From Bacteroidales bacterium UBA6828 (GTDB taxonomy: Bacteria > Bacteroidota > Bacteroidia > Bacteroidales > Paludibacteraceae): 64,000 bases of DNA. This document shows positions 28,440 to 37,242 of this stretch, piece after piece. A model generated the notes under the pieces. The model did not search any database and was not told where the DNA came from. It was given only the letters and a program-made list of their open reading frames with translations. Each line of letters begins with the position of its first letter. The stretch's first letter is position 1. The stretch spans positions 3,389 through 67,388 of the forward strand of contig DKEG01000037.1 in the NCBI GenBank assembly GCA_002452095.1, in the 5' to 3' direction. A program made the position numbers and the translations under genes.

Positions 28440-30056
28440 TTATTTTGCGTATTTTCTACGGCGCACAAGCAGGGACACAATCCCCACCAATGCCAACAGC
28501 AGAATAGGTGTTACGATACTGATAATCTGTATTTTGGTGCGCTCATCGTGCGCACGTTTGTCGTTGAGCAGGCGCAGAGCGACCGTTTTCTCGCGCAGGG
28601 CAATCAGTCCTTCGTCATCGGCGAGATACAGCACCGCATTGGTAAGGAAATCACGGTTGCCGAACTGCATACCCGAATAGCGGTCGTAGCCGACAGGCAG
28701 TGCCTTCCCCTGTTGGACCTCGTTGCGGATGATACTGCCCGAAGCGACTACCACCTGACGGGTCGGCACACTTTTGGCGAGCATTGCCTCGGCGGTCTGT
28801 ATGCCTTCCGGTACCATACGGTGTGCAAAGACCGACTCGAATTCGCCTTCCAAAGCAAACGCCACGGGGATGAACTGGTACTTGAAAGTCTGCATATCGG
28901 GGTTGATGTCCGTCAGATCCACTTCGGCAGGCGTGGCGATAAGCCGGCTGGCGGAGGAGGTTGCCAACAAAACGTCTTTGCGTATGCCGTCTTCTCCGCC
29001 GACAATGTCTATAGGCGAGGCAAAGGTGCAACTGACCTGTGCCACATTGCGCGTGATGGGCGACACCTGCGAGGTGAGCAGCAGCGGCGCATAGTACCAC
29101 GGCATAGGTTGCAGGTTGGGGTTCTGCGGGTCGGACGATACGTTTACCGGTATGGGCAGACACTGCACGTCTTGCACCAATGCGGGATTGATACGGACGC
29201 CGTAGCGGAAAAGCATATCCGTTAGGTTGAGGTCCAACGGCAGTACGGGCGTAAAGCCCTCGTCGGCAAGCACCTGATTAGAGAAGCGCACTCCGTTGAG
29301 TACCCACAGGATACGTCCGCCGTGCATAAGGTATTGGTCGAGGATATACTTGTCGGCATCGGAGAAACTGCCTTGCGGGTCGGCGATGATGACCACTTTG
29401 TAAGGGTCGAGAATATGCGGATCATCTCCCAATACACCGCGATCTATCCGGAAATATCGGCTGAGCGATGTACTGATGTCGAATACGTTTTCTTCGGGCA
29501 GTTCGCCGTGTCCCTCGATGAATGCCACGCGCGGAGCCTCGTTTTGCAACAGCCCGTGGATAGCCTCGGCGAAAGCGTATTCGAGGTTTTCGATACTGAT
29601 ATTCAGATTTTCCTCGCCCGACATTCCGCGGTTGTTTTGCAGCAACGACACGACTGTGCTGCGATTGCCGTAACGTATGCCTGCGTACGGATAGACGGTA
29701 GTCTGTGCGGTCTTGCCGTCTTTTTGTCGCTCGTGGATAATGATAGGGTTGAGTTGCGGGGGTATTTTCTCCGTTTCGGCATCGAATGTACGGCAATCCA
29801 CTCGGGCATAGACGCCAAGTTCCTCCACCAGTTCCTCGGTAGCGGTTTTCAGGCGTCGGAAACCCGAGTTGAGATCCCCCGTGAGATAGAGCGTCACCTC
29901 AAGCGGTTGCTCCAGTGCCGAGAGCAGTTGCTTGGTGGGTTGGCTGAGGCTGTAGCGGTGGTCGTCGGTCATATCCCGGCGCACCACGCAGAAATGTACT
30001 GCCACATTGAGCAGTACAATTCCCAGGATTGCTATGAGCCAACCGAAACGCTTCAT
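28440..30056 (-). CDS. gldG: GldG-like ABC-type (gliding motility-associated) auxiliary protein
   Basis: 538 residues. One N-terminal TM helix (LIAILGIVLLNVAVHFC), the sequence YSLSQPTKQLLSALEQPLEV shortly after it, a large extracytoplasmic region with the GldG/IFT52-like fold (GVYARVDCRTFD, VAFIEGHGELPEENV, GRILWVLNGVRFSNQ) and a C-terminal TM helix (SIVTPILLLALVGIVSLL). GldG acts with the permease GldF and ATPase GldA in gliding flavobacteria. No gldF or gldA is adjacent; gldF could lie elsewhere. The family call is good, a gliding role is not implied. Confidence 0.82.
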   Translation of the reverse strand: MKRFGWLIAILGIVLLNVAVHFCVVRRDMTDDHRYSLSQPTKQLLSALEQPLEVTLYLTGDLNSGFRRLKTATEELVEELGVYARVDCRTFDAETEKIPPQLNPIIIHERQKDGKTAQTTVYPYAGIRYGNRSTVVSLLQNNRGMSGEENLNISIENLEYAFAEAIHGLLQNEAPRVAFIEGHGELPEENVFDISTSLSRYFRIDRGVLGDDPHILDPYKVVIIADPQGSFSDADKYILDQYLMHGGRILWVLNGVRFSNQVLADEGFTPVLPLDLNLTDMLFRYGVRINPALVQDVQCLPIPVNVSSDPQNPNLQPMPWYYAPLLLTSQVSPITRNVAQVSCTFASPIDIVGGEDGIRKDVLLATSSASRLIATPAEVDLTDINPDMQTFKYQFIPVAFALEGEFESVFAHRMVPEGIQTAEAMLAKSVPTRQVVVASGSIIRNEVQQGKALPVGYDRYSGMQFGNRDFLTNAVLYLADDEGLIALREKTVALRLLNDKRAHDERTKIQIISIVTPILLLALVGIVSLLVRRRKYAK

Positions 30057-30077
30057 TCTTAATAATCGTACATTTTT

Positions 30078-30121
30078 ATCCCAAGCCTATCCACCCGACA
30101 TCCACCCGACATCCGCCTTAC
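30078..30121 (+). repeat. ATCC-type 11-bp tandem repeat, four units
   Basis: ATCCCAAGCCT, ATCCACCCGAC, ATCCACCCGAC, ATCCGCCTTAC, in register, between the PpiC gene and gldG. Confidence 0.85.
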
Positions 30122-30123
30122 TT

Positions 30124-30158
30124 TTCAATGCACAATGCATCATACATAATGCGCAATG
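30124..30158 (+). repeat. Heptamer repeat (CACAATG family), five units
   Basis: TTCAATG, CACAATG, CATCATA, CATAATG, CGCAATG. Same family as arrays at 52133 and 62415. It follows the 11-bp array directly. Confidence 0.75.
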
Positions 30159-30200
30159 AATCTTAATAATCGTACATTTTTTGAAGGATGCCGACAGACG

Positions 30201-31961
30201 TTATTTCTTCAGTTGGTTGAAGACGTCCTCGTTGATGACCACCTTGTATTTTGCCTTGAGGGCTTTGAGCCATTCTTGTTCGAGATAGTCCTGGTAGTCG
30301 GTGGTAACTTTGCCGCGCTCATCGGTATATTCCTCTGGGGCTTTCAGCACTTTGCCTACGCAGAATACGTACGGGAACTCCTCCGAGGGGGTATATTCTG
30401 CCTTTTTGTCTTTGAAACCGTATTTGTCCACTGCGGGGTTCTGCCCTTGCTCCCACAGACCATGGTTGAACTTGATATACGTTACACTGTCGAGATTCAG
30501 GCGATGGTTGAGATAACTCTCCACCGAGTCTTTGTCGGAGTTTTTGATGATAGATTTCGCCGCTTTCATCGTGTTTTTGTCTTTGCAATAGACCACAAAC
30601 CCTTTGTAACGGGGTGCGTCCCAAGTATAGTCTTTTTTGTGGGTGTTGAAGAAATTGGTCAAGCCGACGGTGTCTTTGCCTGCTTTGTCCCACACCTCGC
30701 GGAGCGATACCTCGAAGAGGAGAATACCGTCGTGGTACTCCTGTACAAGGTGGCGCAGGTCGTCATATTTGTCCTCAAGATGAGCATCGGCGTACGCACG
30801 CACCTCGGCATCGGTCAGACTGTCAGCGAGTTGGTACTCGGCACGGGTCTTGCGGATAAACGATTTGTCCGCCTCTTTGGCACGCTCGTCGCGTTTCACT
30901 TGCGTAAGGATCTGCTGGTACATACTGTCCAATGGTTGCACGCCGCGGCGGCCCTGCAGGTAGATGATATGCCAGCCGAAATCGCTCAGGAAAGGAAGGC
31001 TTATAGTACCGGGTTCCATACCGAAAGCCGTGTCCTCGAAAGGTTTGACCATCATACCTTTTCCGAACCAGCCGAGGTCGCCGCCGCGCATAGCCGAACC
31101 TTTGTCGTCTGACAGTGTACGTGCCTGTTCGGCAAAATTACCGGTATTCACCACTTGGGCGATAGAGTCGATGATGCCCTTCATCACGGAGCGGATTGAG
31201 TCGTTGCCGCGCGGCACCATCTTCATAATATGCGAAGCGTGTACTTCCTCGTGCGGTCGCTCCTCCTCAACGAGGACGATATGGAAACCATAGGGGCTGC
31301 GGAAGACCTCGCTCACTTCGCCAACAGGGGTGTTGTACACTACTTCTTCCAACGAATAGACATAGCGGAAGGGAGTGATCCAACCGAGTTCTCCGCCGGT
31401 TTCCTGTACGCTGGGGTCGGTTGATACTTCGCGTGCCACTTCGCTGAAGTCTTCGGGTTTCTGCTGTACCATACGGCGGCCTTTCTTGATAGCCTTGCCG
31501 GTGGTAACACGCAGACGTGCATCGTTGATTTTTGCCAATGCTTCCTCTACCTGTGCTTCTTCTGCGCCGGCGGGGCATTGGATAGCGATATGGGCGGCAC
31601 GACGGTCTCGCGAGATATGGTCGTAACTGAGGCGGACAAGGCTGTCCAACGCCTCGTTGTCCTGCATATACTTGGGCGTTGCTTGTGCGCGATAGCCTGC
31701 CAACTCCTTTTTGAAAGCCGCTGTGGTGTCGATACCCTGCGCCTCGGCTTCCGCTACCTTCAGTTTGAAATTGACGAACAGATCCAAATACTCGTCCATA
31801 GTCTTGGGGTCGAGCGTTGCTTCCCGGTTGTTTTTCTCGTAGATGTACATAAACTCCGATGCCATTACGGGTTTGCCGTCGATGGTCATCAGCACTTGGT
31901 CTTCCGCATTGATGGTGATTGCCGCCATCAACGCTGCCACTGCAAAAATAGTCTTTTTCAT
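30201..31961 (-). CDS. PpiC/SurA-type peptidyl-prolyl cis-trans isomerase
   Basis: 586 residues with a signal peptide (about 1-19), a SurA-like N-terminal helical region (DEYLDLFVNFKLKVAEAEAQ), then two parvulin domains, roughly 115-230 (HIAIQCPAG to PVGEVSEVFRSPYGFHIV) and 225-345 (HASHIMKMVP to GTISLPFLSDFGWHIIY), and a long C-terminal domain. It should act as a periplasmic chaperone for outer-membrane or T9SS proteins. Promoter sits at 32020-32050, back to back with that of the DHH gene. It is followed by gldG after a repeat-rich gap. Confidence 0.88.
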   Translation of the reverse strand: MKKTIFAVAALMAAITINAEDQVLMTIDGKPVMASEFMYIYEKNNREATLDPKTMDEYLDLFVNFKLKVAEAEAQGIDTTAAFKKELAGYRAQATPKYMQDNEALDSLVRLSYDHISRDRRAAHIAIQCPAGAEEAQVEEALAKINDARLRVTTGKAIKKGRRMVQQKPEDFSEVAREVSTDPSVQETGGELGWITPFRYVYSLEEVVYNTPVGEVSEVFRSPYGFHIVLVEEERPHEEVHASHIMKMVPRGNDSIRSVMKGIIDSIAQVVNTGNFAEQARTLSDDKGSAMRGGDLGWFGKGMMVKPFEDTAFGMEPGTISLPFLSDFGWHIIYLQGRRGVQPLDSMYQQILTQVKRDERAKEADKSFIRKTRAEYQLADSLTDAEVRAYADAHLEDKYDDLRHLVQEYHDGILLFEVSLREVWDKAGKDTVGLTNFFNTHKKDYTWDAPRYKGFVVYCKDKNTMKAAKSIIKNSDKDSVESYLNHRLNLDSVTYIKFNHGLWEQGQNPAVDKYGFKDKKAEYTPSEEFPYVFCVGKVLKAPEEYTDERGKVTTDYQDYLEQEWLKALKAKYKVVINEDVFNQLKK

Positions 31962-32019
31962 ATCGATAGATGTACTTATTATATTCTTTCGCCTGCTACG
32001 GCATACTATATCAAGCGTG

Positions 32020-32050
32020 CAAAGTTACGAATTTATTTTGTATTACACAA
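32020..32050 (-). promoter_or_regulatory. Promoter for the PpiC gene (overlaps the divergent DHH promoter)
   Basis: Minus-strand TAACTTTG at 32020-32027 and TTG (complement at 32048-32050), 20 nt apart. Confidence 0.8.
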
Positions 32051-32067
32051 AAAAAAGCGTATCTTTG
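32037..32067 (+). promoter_or_regulatory. Promoter for the DHH-Fic pair
   Basis: TTTG (32037-32040), 19 nt, TATCTTTG (32060-32067). It interleaves with the oppositely directed PpiC promoter, so the two polymerase sites share the same 48 bp. Confidence 0.8.
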
Positions 32068-32088
32068 CCGAAAAATACAAGACCGAAT

Positions 32089-33174
32089 ATGTTACACTCC
32101 AAACTGACCGCCGAGCAGATTACACAAGCACATACGCTGATAAATTATGCCAACCGTATCGTTATCCTGACCCACCTGTCGCCCGATGGTGATGCGATGG
32201 GCAGCAGTCTGGGTATGCGCCATTACTTGGAGCAAATCGGCAAAACGGAAGTGCGTGTGATTGTGCCGAATGCTTTCCCGTCGTTTCTCAAATGGATGCC
32301 GGGGGCGAAAGAAGTGCTGCTTTATGATGCGCAGAAAGCGGAAGCAGATACCTGTTTGGAAAATGCGGAACTTGTCATTTGCTCCGATTTCAACGAGCCG
32401 AAGCGCATTGGTTCGCTTGGTGACAAGTTGGTATCACTTACCTGCCCGAAGATAATGATCGACCATCATTTGCACCCAGCCGATTTTGTAGATGTGGCGA
32501 TGTCGTATCCTGACAGTGCATCGGCGTCGGAACTGGTGTACAGGTTTATCTATCAGTCGATGAATGCGGGCGAATGTGCCTTTCCGATAGAGCAACTGAA
32601 TGTGGATGCCGCCACTTGTCTCTATACGGGTATGATGACCGATACGGGCAATTTTTCGTTCAACTCCAACCACCCTGAGATGTATGAGATAGTCGGGCAG
32701 ATGGTGTCGCTCGGGGTGAACAAGGACGCGGTATATAATAATGTGTTCAACAACTACAGCGTTGACCGTATGCGGCTGATGGGTTACTGCCTGTATCAGA
32801 AAATGCGTATCTATCCGGAGTATCATACGGCACTTATCTACCTGAGCCGCAAGGAGTTGTACCGCTTCAATTTTCAGTCGGGCGATGCGGAAGGTATTGT
32901 GAATCTGCCACTACAGATAGGCGATGTATATTATTCGTGCTTTATGCGCGAGGATAAAGCCACGGCTTTTGAACGGGAGCAGCACGGGGGGGAGAAAACG
33001 AAAGTCAAGATTTCGCTCCGTTCGCAGGGGGACAGACCCGTAAATGTCTTTGCCAACGAGATTTTCAATGGCGGCGGGCATGCCAACGCCTCGGGCGGCG
33101 AGTACTACGGCGCACTACCCAAGGCTGTGGAGCGTTTTCTGCACAACTACGAGCATTATTTCAAAAAGGACTGA
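32089..33174 (+). CDS. DHH/DHHA1 family phosphoesterase (NrnA-like oligoribonuclease/pAp phosphatase)
   Basis: 361 residues. The DHH domain shows HLSPDGDAMGSS (Asp33 and Asp35), DFNEP, the name-giving DHH at 125-127, and GMMTDTGNFSF; DHHA1 ends in GGGHANASGG near 328-337. These are the Mn2+ ligands and substrate loop of NrnA-type enzymes, which degrade nano-RNA and convert pAp to AMP. The start is ATG 32089, 22 nt past the -7 box; longer upstream frames would run through the promoter and are rejected. The stop overlaps the Fic gene start. Confidence 0.93.
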   Translation: MLHSKLTAEQITQAHTLINYANRIVILTHLSPDGDAMGSSLGMRHYLEQIGKTEVRVIVPNAFPSFLKWMPGAKEVLLYDAQKAEADTCLENAELVICSDFNEPKRIGSLGDKLVSLTCPKIMIDHHLHPADFVDVAMSYPDSASASELVYRFIYQSMNAGECAFPIEQLNVDAATCLYTGMMTDTGNFSFNSNHPEMYEIVGQMVSLGVNKDAVYNNVFNNYSVDRMRLMGYCLYQKMRIYPEYHTALIYLSRKELYRFNFQSGDAEGIVNLPLQIGDVYYSCFMREDKATAFEREQHGGEKTKVKISLRSQGDRPVNVFANEIFNGGGHANASGGEYYGALPKAVERFLHNYEHYFKKD

Positions 33175-33899
33175 TGATGGAGAATGGTTTGCTTTCCGCT
33201 CTACGTGAGCAAAAAGAGATGCAACTGCGCGGCAGTATCTACCACCGCACGCAGATTGATTTTACCTACAATTCCAATCATATCGAGGGCAGCAGGTTGA
33301 CCAAAGAGCAGACCCGCTATATATTCGAAACCAATACGTTGGGAATCACCGGTGAGTGTACACGTGTGGATGATATTATCGAGACGGTAAACCATTTCCG
33401 GTGTATTGATTATGTGATAGACCACGCCACAGAACCGCTTTCGGAGACGCATATCAAGCAACTGCATTCGATTCTGAAAACCGGTACATCCGACAGTCGC
33501 AAAGCATGGTTTGCCGTGGGTGAATACAAGCGTTTGCCCAATGAGGTCGGAGGTGAAGAAACAACCGATCCCGCAGAGGTGTCCCCGCAGATGCAAGAAC
33601 TGCTCAAGCAATTTAATGCGATTGTGTGCCCCGAGTTGGATGATATACTGGATTTCCACGTTCAATTCGAGCGGATTCATCCTTTTCAGGACGGGAACGG
33701 GCGTGTGGGACGGCTGTTGATGTTCTGGCAATGTCTGCAAACGGGCATTGTGCCGTTTGTTATTACTGAGGACTTGCGCCTATTCTATTATCGCGGTTTG
33801 CAAAATTGGGGGCAAACCAACGGTTTCCTGCGTGATACGTGTCTCACAGCCCAAGACAACTATATTGTCTTGTTGGATTATTTCAAGATCCAACATTAA
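33174..33899 (+). CDS. Fic family protein (predicted AMPylator) with N-terminal inhibitory motif
   Basis: 241 residues. The Fic core HPFQDGNGRVGR at 169-180 fits the HPFx(D/E)GN(G/K)R consensus with catalytic His169. An N-terminal SNHIEG (34-39) fits the (S/T)xxxE(G/N) helix that blocks ATP binding in self-inhibited Fic proteins, so it is probably silent until released. Such proteins usually transfer AMP to Tyr/Ser/Thr of target proteins; the target is unknown. Its ATG overlaps the DHH stop as TGATG, so it is co-translated with a nano-RNA/pAp phosphatase. Confidence 0.92.
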   Translation: MMENGLLSALREQKEMQLRGSIYHRTQIDFTYNSNHIEGSRLTKEQTRYIFETNTLGITGECTRVDDIIETVNHFRCIDYVIDHATEPLSETHIKQLHSILKTGTSDSRKAWFAVGEYKRLPNEVGGEETTDPAEVSPQMQELLKQFNAIVCPELDDILDFHVQFERIHPFQDGNGRVGRLLMFWQCLQTGIVPFVITEDLRLFYYRGLQNWGQTNGFLRDTCLTAQDNYIVLLDYFKIQH

Positions 33900-33989
33900 A
33901 TAGTTTGTTTGAGTCCGATTTTGGCAGGGTGATAAAACAACTTTCCCCCAAAAAATCATATATGACAATTGCCAAGCAATCCGATTAGG

Positions 33990-35390
33990 TTATGGAATAA
34001 GTATTTTCTCCGTCTTTCCGTTGTGCCGATATAGATAAATACCGCTTGGTAAATTCTCTATATTGTTGGCAACAATATGCCCTAACAAATCAAATACAAT
34101 GGTTGTTTGGTCATCCTCAAAAGAAGATATGGCATGGGTTGGTGTAGGGAAATAGTGAAATTGAGCATCCAAGAATGCCAACCGCTCTACCAGCCAGTTG
34201 TGTATGTATGCTTGTTCGGACGGGATATTGATTTCTATGCCATTATGCTGGTTCCAAAGCCTGCTCTCTATGGTGTCCATACCGGTCTCTTGATACAATG
34301 TAAAGTATCTGGCGCACAGACTATCCAAATGCGCTATGCGAAATGAGGTTTGCCGAAGATTTGCCCAACGTTGTTCTAATGAATCGGAGAAAAAGGGATA
34401 ACATTCATAGAGGCGTTTTATCAGATTGTTGCTGATGAGATAATCCGGCTTTTCGGGTTTCGAGTTATACATACGCCCCCACGAGTGATCGGTATCCCAT
34501 AGGCTGATTGTGGCTTTTTTGCTTTTGGAGATATTGTAAAACGACCAATAGTTGTTTTTGCCGGCGTTATCACGTAGCGAAAGGAGTTCAACCAATAGGA
34601 TATAGTTGGAATAGGTTGGTATATCAATATATTCGGCTATGCTGTCCGCAAATTGTGTTGCACTGCTGTGGCAGATAAACTGCAATAAATCCAATAGAGG
34701 TTGCCATGTAACGGGTTCCCCGTCCTCTGCATCGGGATACTGTATCTCCCAACCATCCCATTTATATTCAGAATTGGTGGGATATGGAGAGGGGATACTT
34801 GTAAAATTAACAGAATTGCTCCACGAAGTGGTCTTGTATAAAACGCCTCGTATTCCGTTCTTATTACTGTATTTCTTTAGTTTCAGTTGTTTGCGGTCTA
34901 TTCTTTCTTGCAGGCAATAGATGCCCATTTCAGCACTGTCCAAACAGACGGAAACCATTTGCCCGTTGTAGGTGTTTTGTGCTTCCGGCTCTTCGTCCGC
35001 ATACCAAAGCGGTGGTGCAATCTCTTTCCAGAGATCCATAGTAACCCTGTTGCGCATACGGGCTTTATCTGTTGCCATTGCATCTAAAATCCAATAATTA
35101 TCTTTGCGCATTCCTAAGAAAGAGAAGTCTTGTTCCCCCCCTATTTCTGAAAATAGTTTAATAGCAAATGATGGCTTATCGTATCTCAATGACGTGGCAC
35201 CCCTACGCCGTATCTGAATAGGAAACTGCATTGTATCGCCATCTACAAACATCAAGTGTCCTGTTGTCCAAGTAGTTGTCAGTACGGAATCTTTGCGGAT
35301 AATCACTTTGGGCATATTTTTCCCCGTGGCATTTAGTCCGAATAATGTAAGCAGCAGAATTGAAATGAACAGGTGTTTCATTGTTTTCAT
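33990..35390 (-). CDS. CotH kinase family secreted protein with T9SS-like tail
   Basis: 466 residues with a signal peptide (MKHLFISILLLTLFGLNATG), a CotH-type region from about 45 (IQIRRRGATSLRYDKPSFAI, YCLQERIDRKQLKLK, LLSLRDNAGKNNYW, LWDTDHSWGRM) holding the conserved Asp residues of this atypical kinase fold, and a C-terminal ~45 residues (VFDLLGHIVANNIENLPSGI followed by YLYRHNGKTEKI) that look like a T9SS type A sorting domain. CotH kinases phosphorylate secreted proteins in Bacillus. The codon use is more AT-rich than its neighbours, so transfer is possible. Confidence 0.83.
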   Translation of the reverse strand: MKTMKHLFISILLLTLFGLNATGKNMPKVIIRKDSVLTTTWTTGHLMFVDGDTMQFPIQIRRRGATSLRYDKPSFAIKLFSEIGGEQDFSFLGMRKDNYWILDAMATDKARMRNRVTMDLWKEIAPPLWYADEEPEAQNTYNGQMVSVCLDSAEMGIYCLQERIDRKQLKLKKYSNKNGIRGVLYKTTSWSNSVNFTSIPSPYPTNSEYKWDGWEIQYPDAEDGEPVTWQPLLDLLQFICHSSATQFADSIAEYIDIPTYSNYILLVELLSLRDNAGKNNYWSFYNISKSKKATISLWDTDHSWGRMYNSKPEKPDYLISNNLIKRLYECYPFFSDSLEQRWANLRQTSFRIAHLDSLCARYFTLYQETGMDTIESRLWNQHNGIEINIPSEQAYIHNWLVERLAFLDAQFHYFPTPTHAISSFEDDQTTIVFDLLGHIVANNIENLPSGIYLYRHNGKTEKILIP

Positions 35391-35419
35391 TACAGAATAT
35401 AAAAGAAATGATTAGACTG

Positions 35420-35451
35420 CAAAATTAGTAAAAAAATTATGACATAGACAA
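35420..35451 (-). promoter_or_regulatory. Promoter for the CotH-like gene
   Basis: Minus-strand TAATTTTG (35420-35427) with TTG 21 nt upstream (complement at 35449-35451). Confidence 0.65.
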
Positions 35452-35474
35452 CCTTAATCGGAGAAAAAACGACC

Positions 35475-35506
35475 TTTGCGTATATCAAAAAAAAAGCGTA
35501 TCTTTG
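35475..35506 (+). promoter_or_regulatory. Promoter for the acetyl-CoA hydrolase/transferase gene
   Basis: TTTG (35475-35478), 20 nt, TATCTTTG (35499-35506); leader of about 60 nt. Confidence 0.8.
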
Positions 35507-35573
35507 CAAGCGTTTTGAGAAACGCATAAGTCTCTATTTGAACATACAGATAATTGCTTAAAAACACAATATC

Positions 35574-37070
35574 ATGGCACTTCCATTTATGTCAGCCGAA
35601 GAGGCTGCGCTTCTTGTTCCTAACGGTGCGGTAGTAGGTATGGGCGGATTTACACCCGCAGGCGCACCGAAAGATGTTCCTACCGCTATTGCGCACCGTG
35701 CAGAAGCCTTCCATGTAGAAGGCAAACCCTATAAGATAGGTGTCTATACCGGTGCCTCCACAGGCGACAGTTGCGACGGCGCATTGGCTCGCGCACACGC
35801 TATCGATTTCCGTACGCCCTATCAGGGCAACAAAGACCTGCGTGCCGAGTTGAACGCACAGGGCGCACACTATTTCGATATGCACCTGAGCGAACTGGCA
35901 CAGGATCTGCGCTACGGTTTTATGAAGCGTCCGGATTTCGCTATCATCGAGGCGTGCTACGTGGACGAAGAGGGCGTGATCGTACCGACAGCCGGTGTGG
36001 GTAATATGCTTACATTCTGCGAGTTGGCACCGAAGATAATCGTAGAACTCAACGAGGCGATGCCTGCTACGATGCGCGGTCTGCACGATTTGTATGAGCC
36101 GCTTGACCCGCCCCAACGCCGCGAGATACCTGTTTACAAGCCGTCAGACCGCATCGGAAAAGACCATATCCGGGTGGACCCGAAGAAGATTGTGGCAGTA
36201 GTGAAGACCAATCGTCCCAACGAGGTGGGCAAGTTCTCACCCTTGGATGAGACCACGGCAAAGATCGGTGCCAACGTGGCATTGTTCCTCGAGCAGGAGA
36301 TGAAGGCAGGGCGTATCCCGTCGTCGTTCCTGCCTATCCAGTCGGGCGTGGGCAATATCGCCAATGCCGTGCTGGGTGCATTGGGCGAGAACAAGCATAT
36401 CCCGCCGTTTGAGATGTACACCGAGGTGATACAGGACTCGGTGGTAGGCTTGATGAAAGAGGGACGTGTGAAGTTCGCCAGCGGCTGCTCGCTGACTATC
36501 GGTGCGGACAAGTTGCAAGACATCATTGACCATATCGATTTCTTCCGCGACAAGATTGTGCTTCGTCCGCAGGAGATAAGCAACAACCCCGAGGTGGCAC
36601 GCCGCCTGGGTCTGATCACCATCAATACGGCATTGGAGGCTGACATCTACGGCAATATCAACTCGACGCACGTGTGCGGCACGAAGATGATGAATGGTAT
36701 CGGCGGCAGCGGGGACTTCACCCGCAATGCATACATTAGTATCTACACCACACCTTCGACAGCCAAGGGCGGTTGTATCTCGGCTTTTGTGCCGATGGTC
36801 AGCCATCTCGACCACAGCGAGCATAGCGTGAAAGTGATTATTACGGAGCACGGTATCGCCGACTTGCGCGGCAAGAGCCCTATCCAACGTGCGCATGAGA
36901 TTATCAACAACTGCGTTGACCCGCAATATCGTCCGATGCTCAACGAGTATCTCGCTATGTCAAAGACGGCACACACGCCGCATACGCTTAGTTGCGCACT
37001 GGCTATGCACGAGGAGTTCCTCAAGAGCGGCGACATGCGAAATACCAAGTGGGAAAACTACCTGCGCTGA
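35574..37070 (+). CDS. Acetyl-CoA hydrolase/transferase family (succinate:CoA transferase-like)
   Basis: 498 residues, the usual length for Cat1/ACH-type class I CoA transferases. N-terminal GGFTPAGAPKDVPTA, GVYTGASTGDSCDG, a central IQSGVGNIANAVLGALGENK block around the expected catalytic Glu, then GGSGDFTRNAYISI and ITEHGIADLRGKSP. In propionate-forming Bacteroidales this enzyme moves CoA between succinate and propionyl- or acetyl-CoA; plain acetyl-CoA hydrolysis is the alternative. The gene has its own promoter and terminator. Confidence 0.9.
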   Translation: MALPFMSAEEAALLVPNGAVVGMGGFTPAGAPKDVPTAIAHRAEAFHVEGKPYKIGVYTGASTGDSCDGALARAHAIDFRTPYQGNKDLRAELNAQGAHYFDMHLSELAQDLRYGFMKRPDFAIIEACYVDEEGVIVPTAGVGNMLTFCELAPKIIVELNEAMPATMRGLHDLYEPLDPPQRREIPVYKPSDRIGKDHIRVDPKKIVAVVKTNRPNEVGKFSPLDETTAKIGANVALFLEQEMKAGRIPSSFLPIQSGVGNIANAVLGALGENKHIPPFEMYTEVIQDSVVGLMKEGRVKFASGCSLTIGADKLQDIIDHIDFFRDKIVLRPQEISNNPEVARRLGLITINTALEADIYGNINSTHVCGTKMMNGIGGSGDFTRNAYISIYTTPSTAKGGCISAFVPMVSHLDHSEHSVKVIITEHGIADLRGKSPIQRAHEIINNCVDPQYRPMLNEYLAMSKTAHTPHTLSCALAMHEEFLKSGDMRNTKWENYLR

Positions 37071-37089
37071 TTCTGTAAATACATTATAA

Positions 37090-37130
37090 TACAAAAGGTC
37101 GCCCGACATAGTGTTGAGCGACCTTTTGTA
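37090..37130. terminator. Terminator after the CoA-transferase gene
   Basis: TACAAAAGGTCGC pairs perfectly with GCGACCTTTTGTA around a 15-nt loop, 19 nt after the stop codon. Confidence 0.9.
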
Positions 37131-37166
37131 TATCGGATAATGTTCTGTTTTGCCTGTACTCGGTTT

Positions 37167-37199
37167 TGTTATAGGATGCGCTTAGGATGCGCTTAGGAT
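37167..37199 (-). repeat. ATCC-type 11-bp tandem repeat, three units
   Basis: Minus-strand units ATCCTAAGCGC, ATCCTAAGCGC, ATCCTATAACA. It lies between two converging genes. ATCCTATAAC also occurs in the array at 54158. Confidence 0.85.
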
Positions 37200-37242
37200 A
37201 GATATAGATTGGTATTGCCTGTCTTGGAAAAATACAACATTT

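Noticed and set aside
31843..32088. N-terminal extension of the DHH phosphoesterase frame
   Set aside because: The extra 82 codons overlap the divergent PpiC gene and the promoters, and do not resemble the family.
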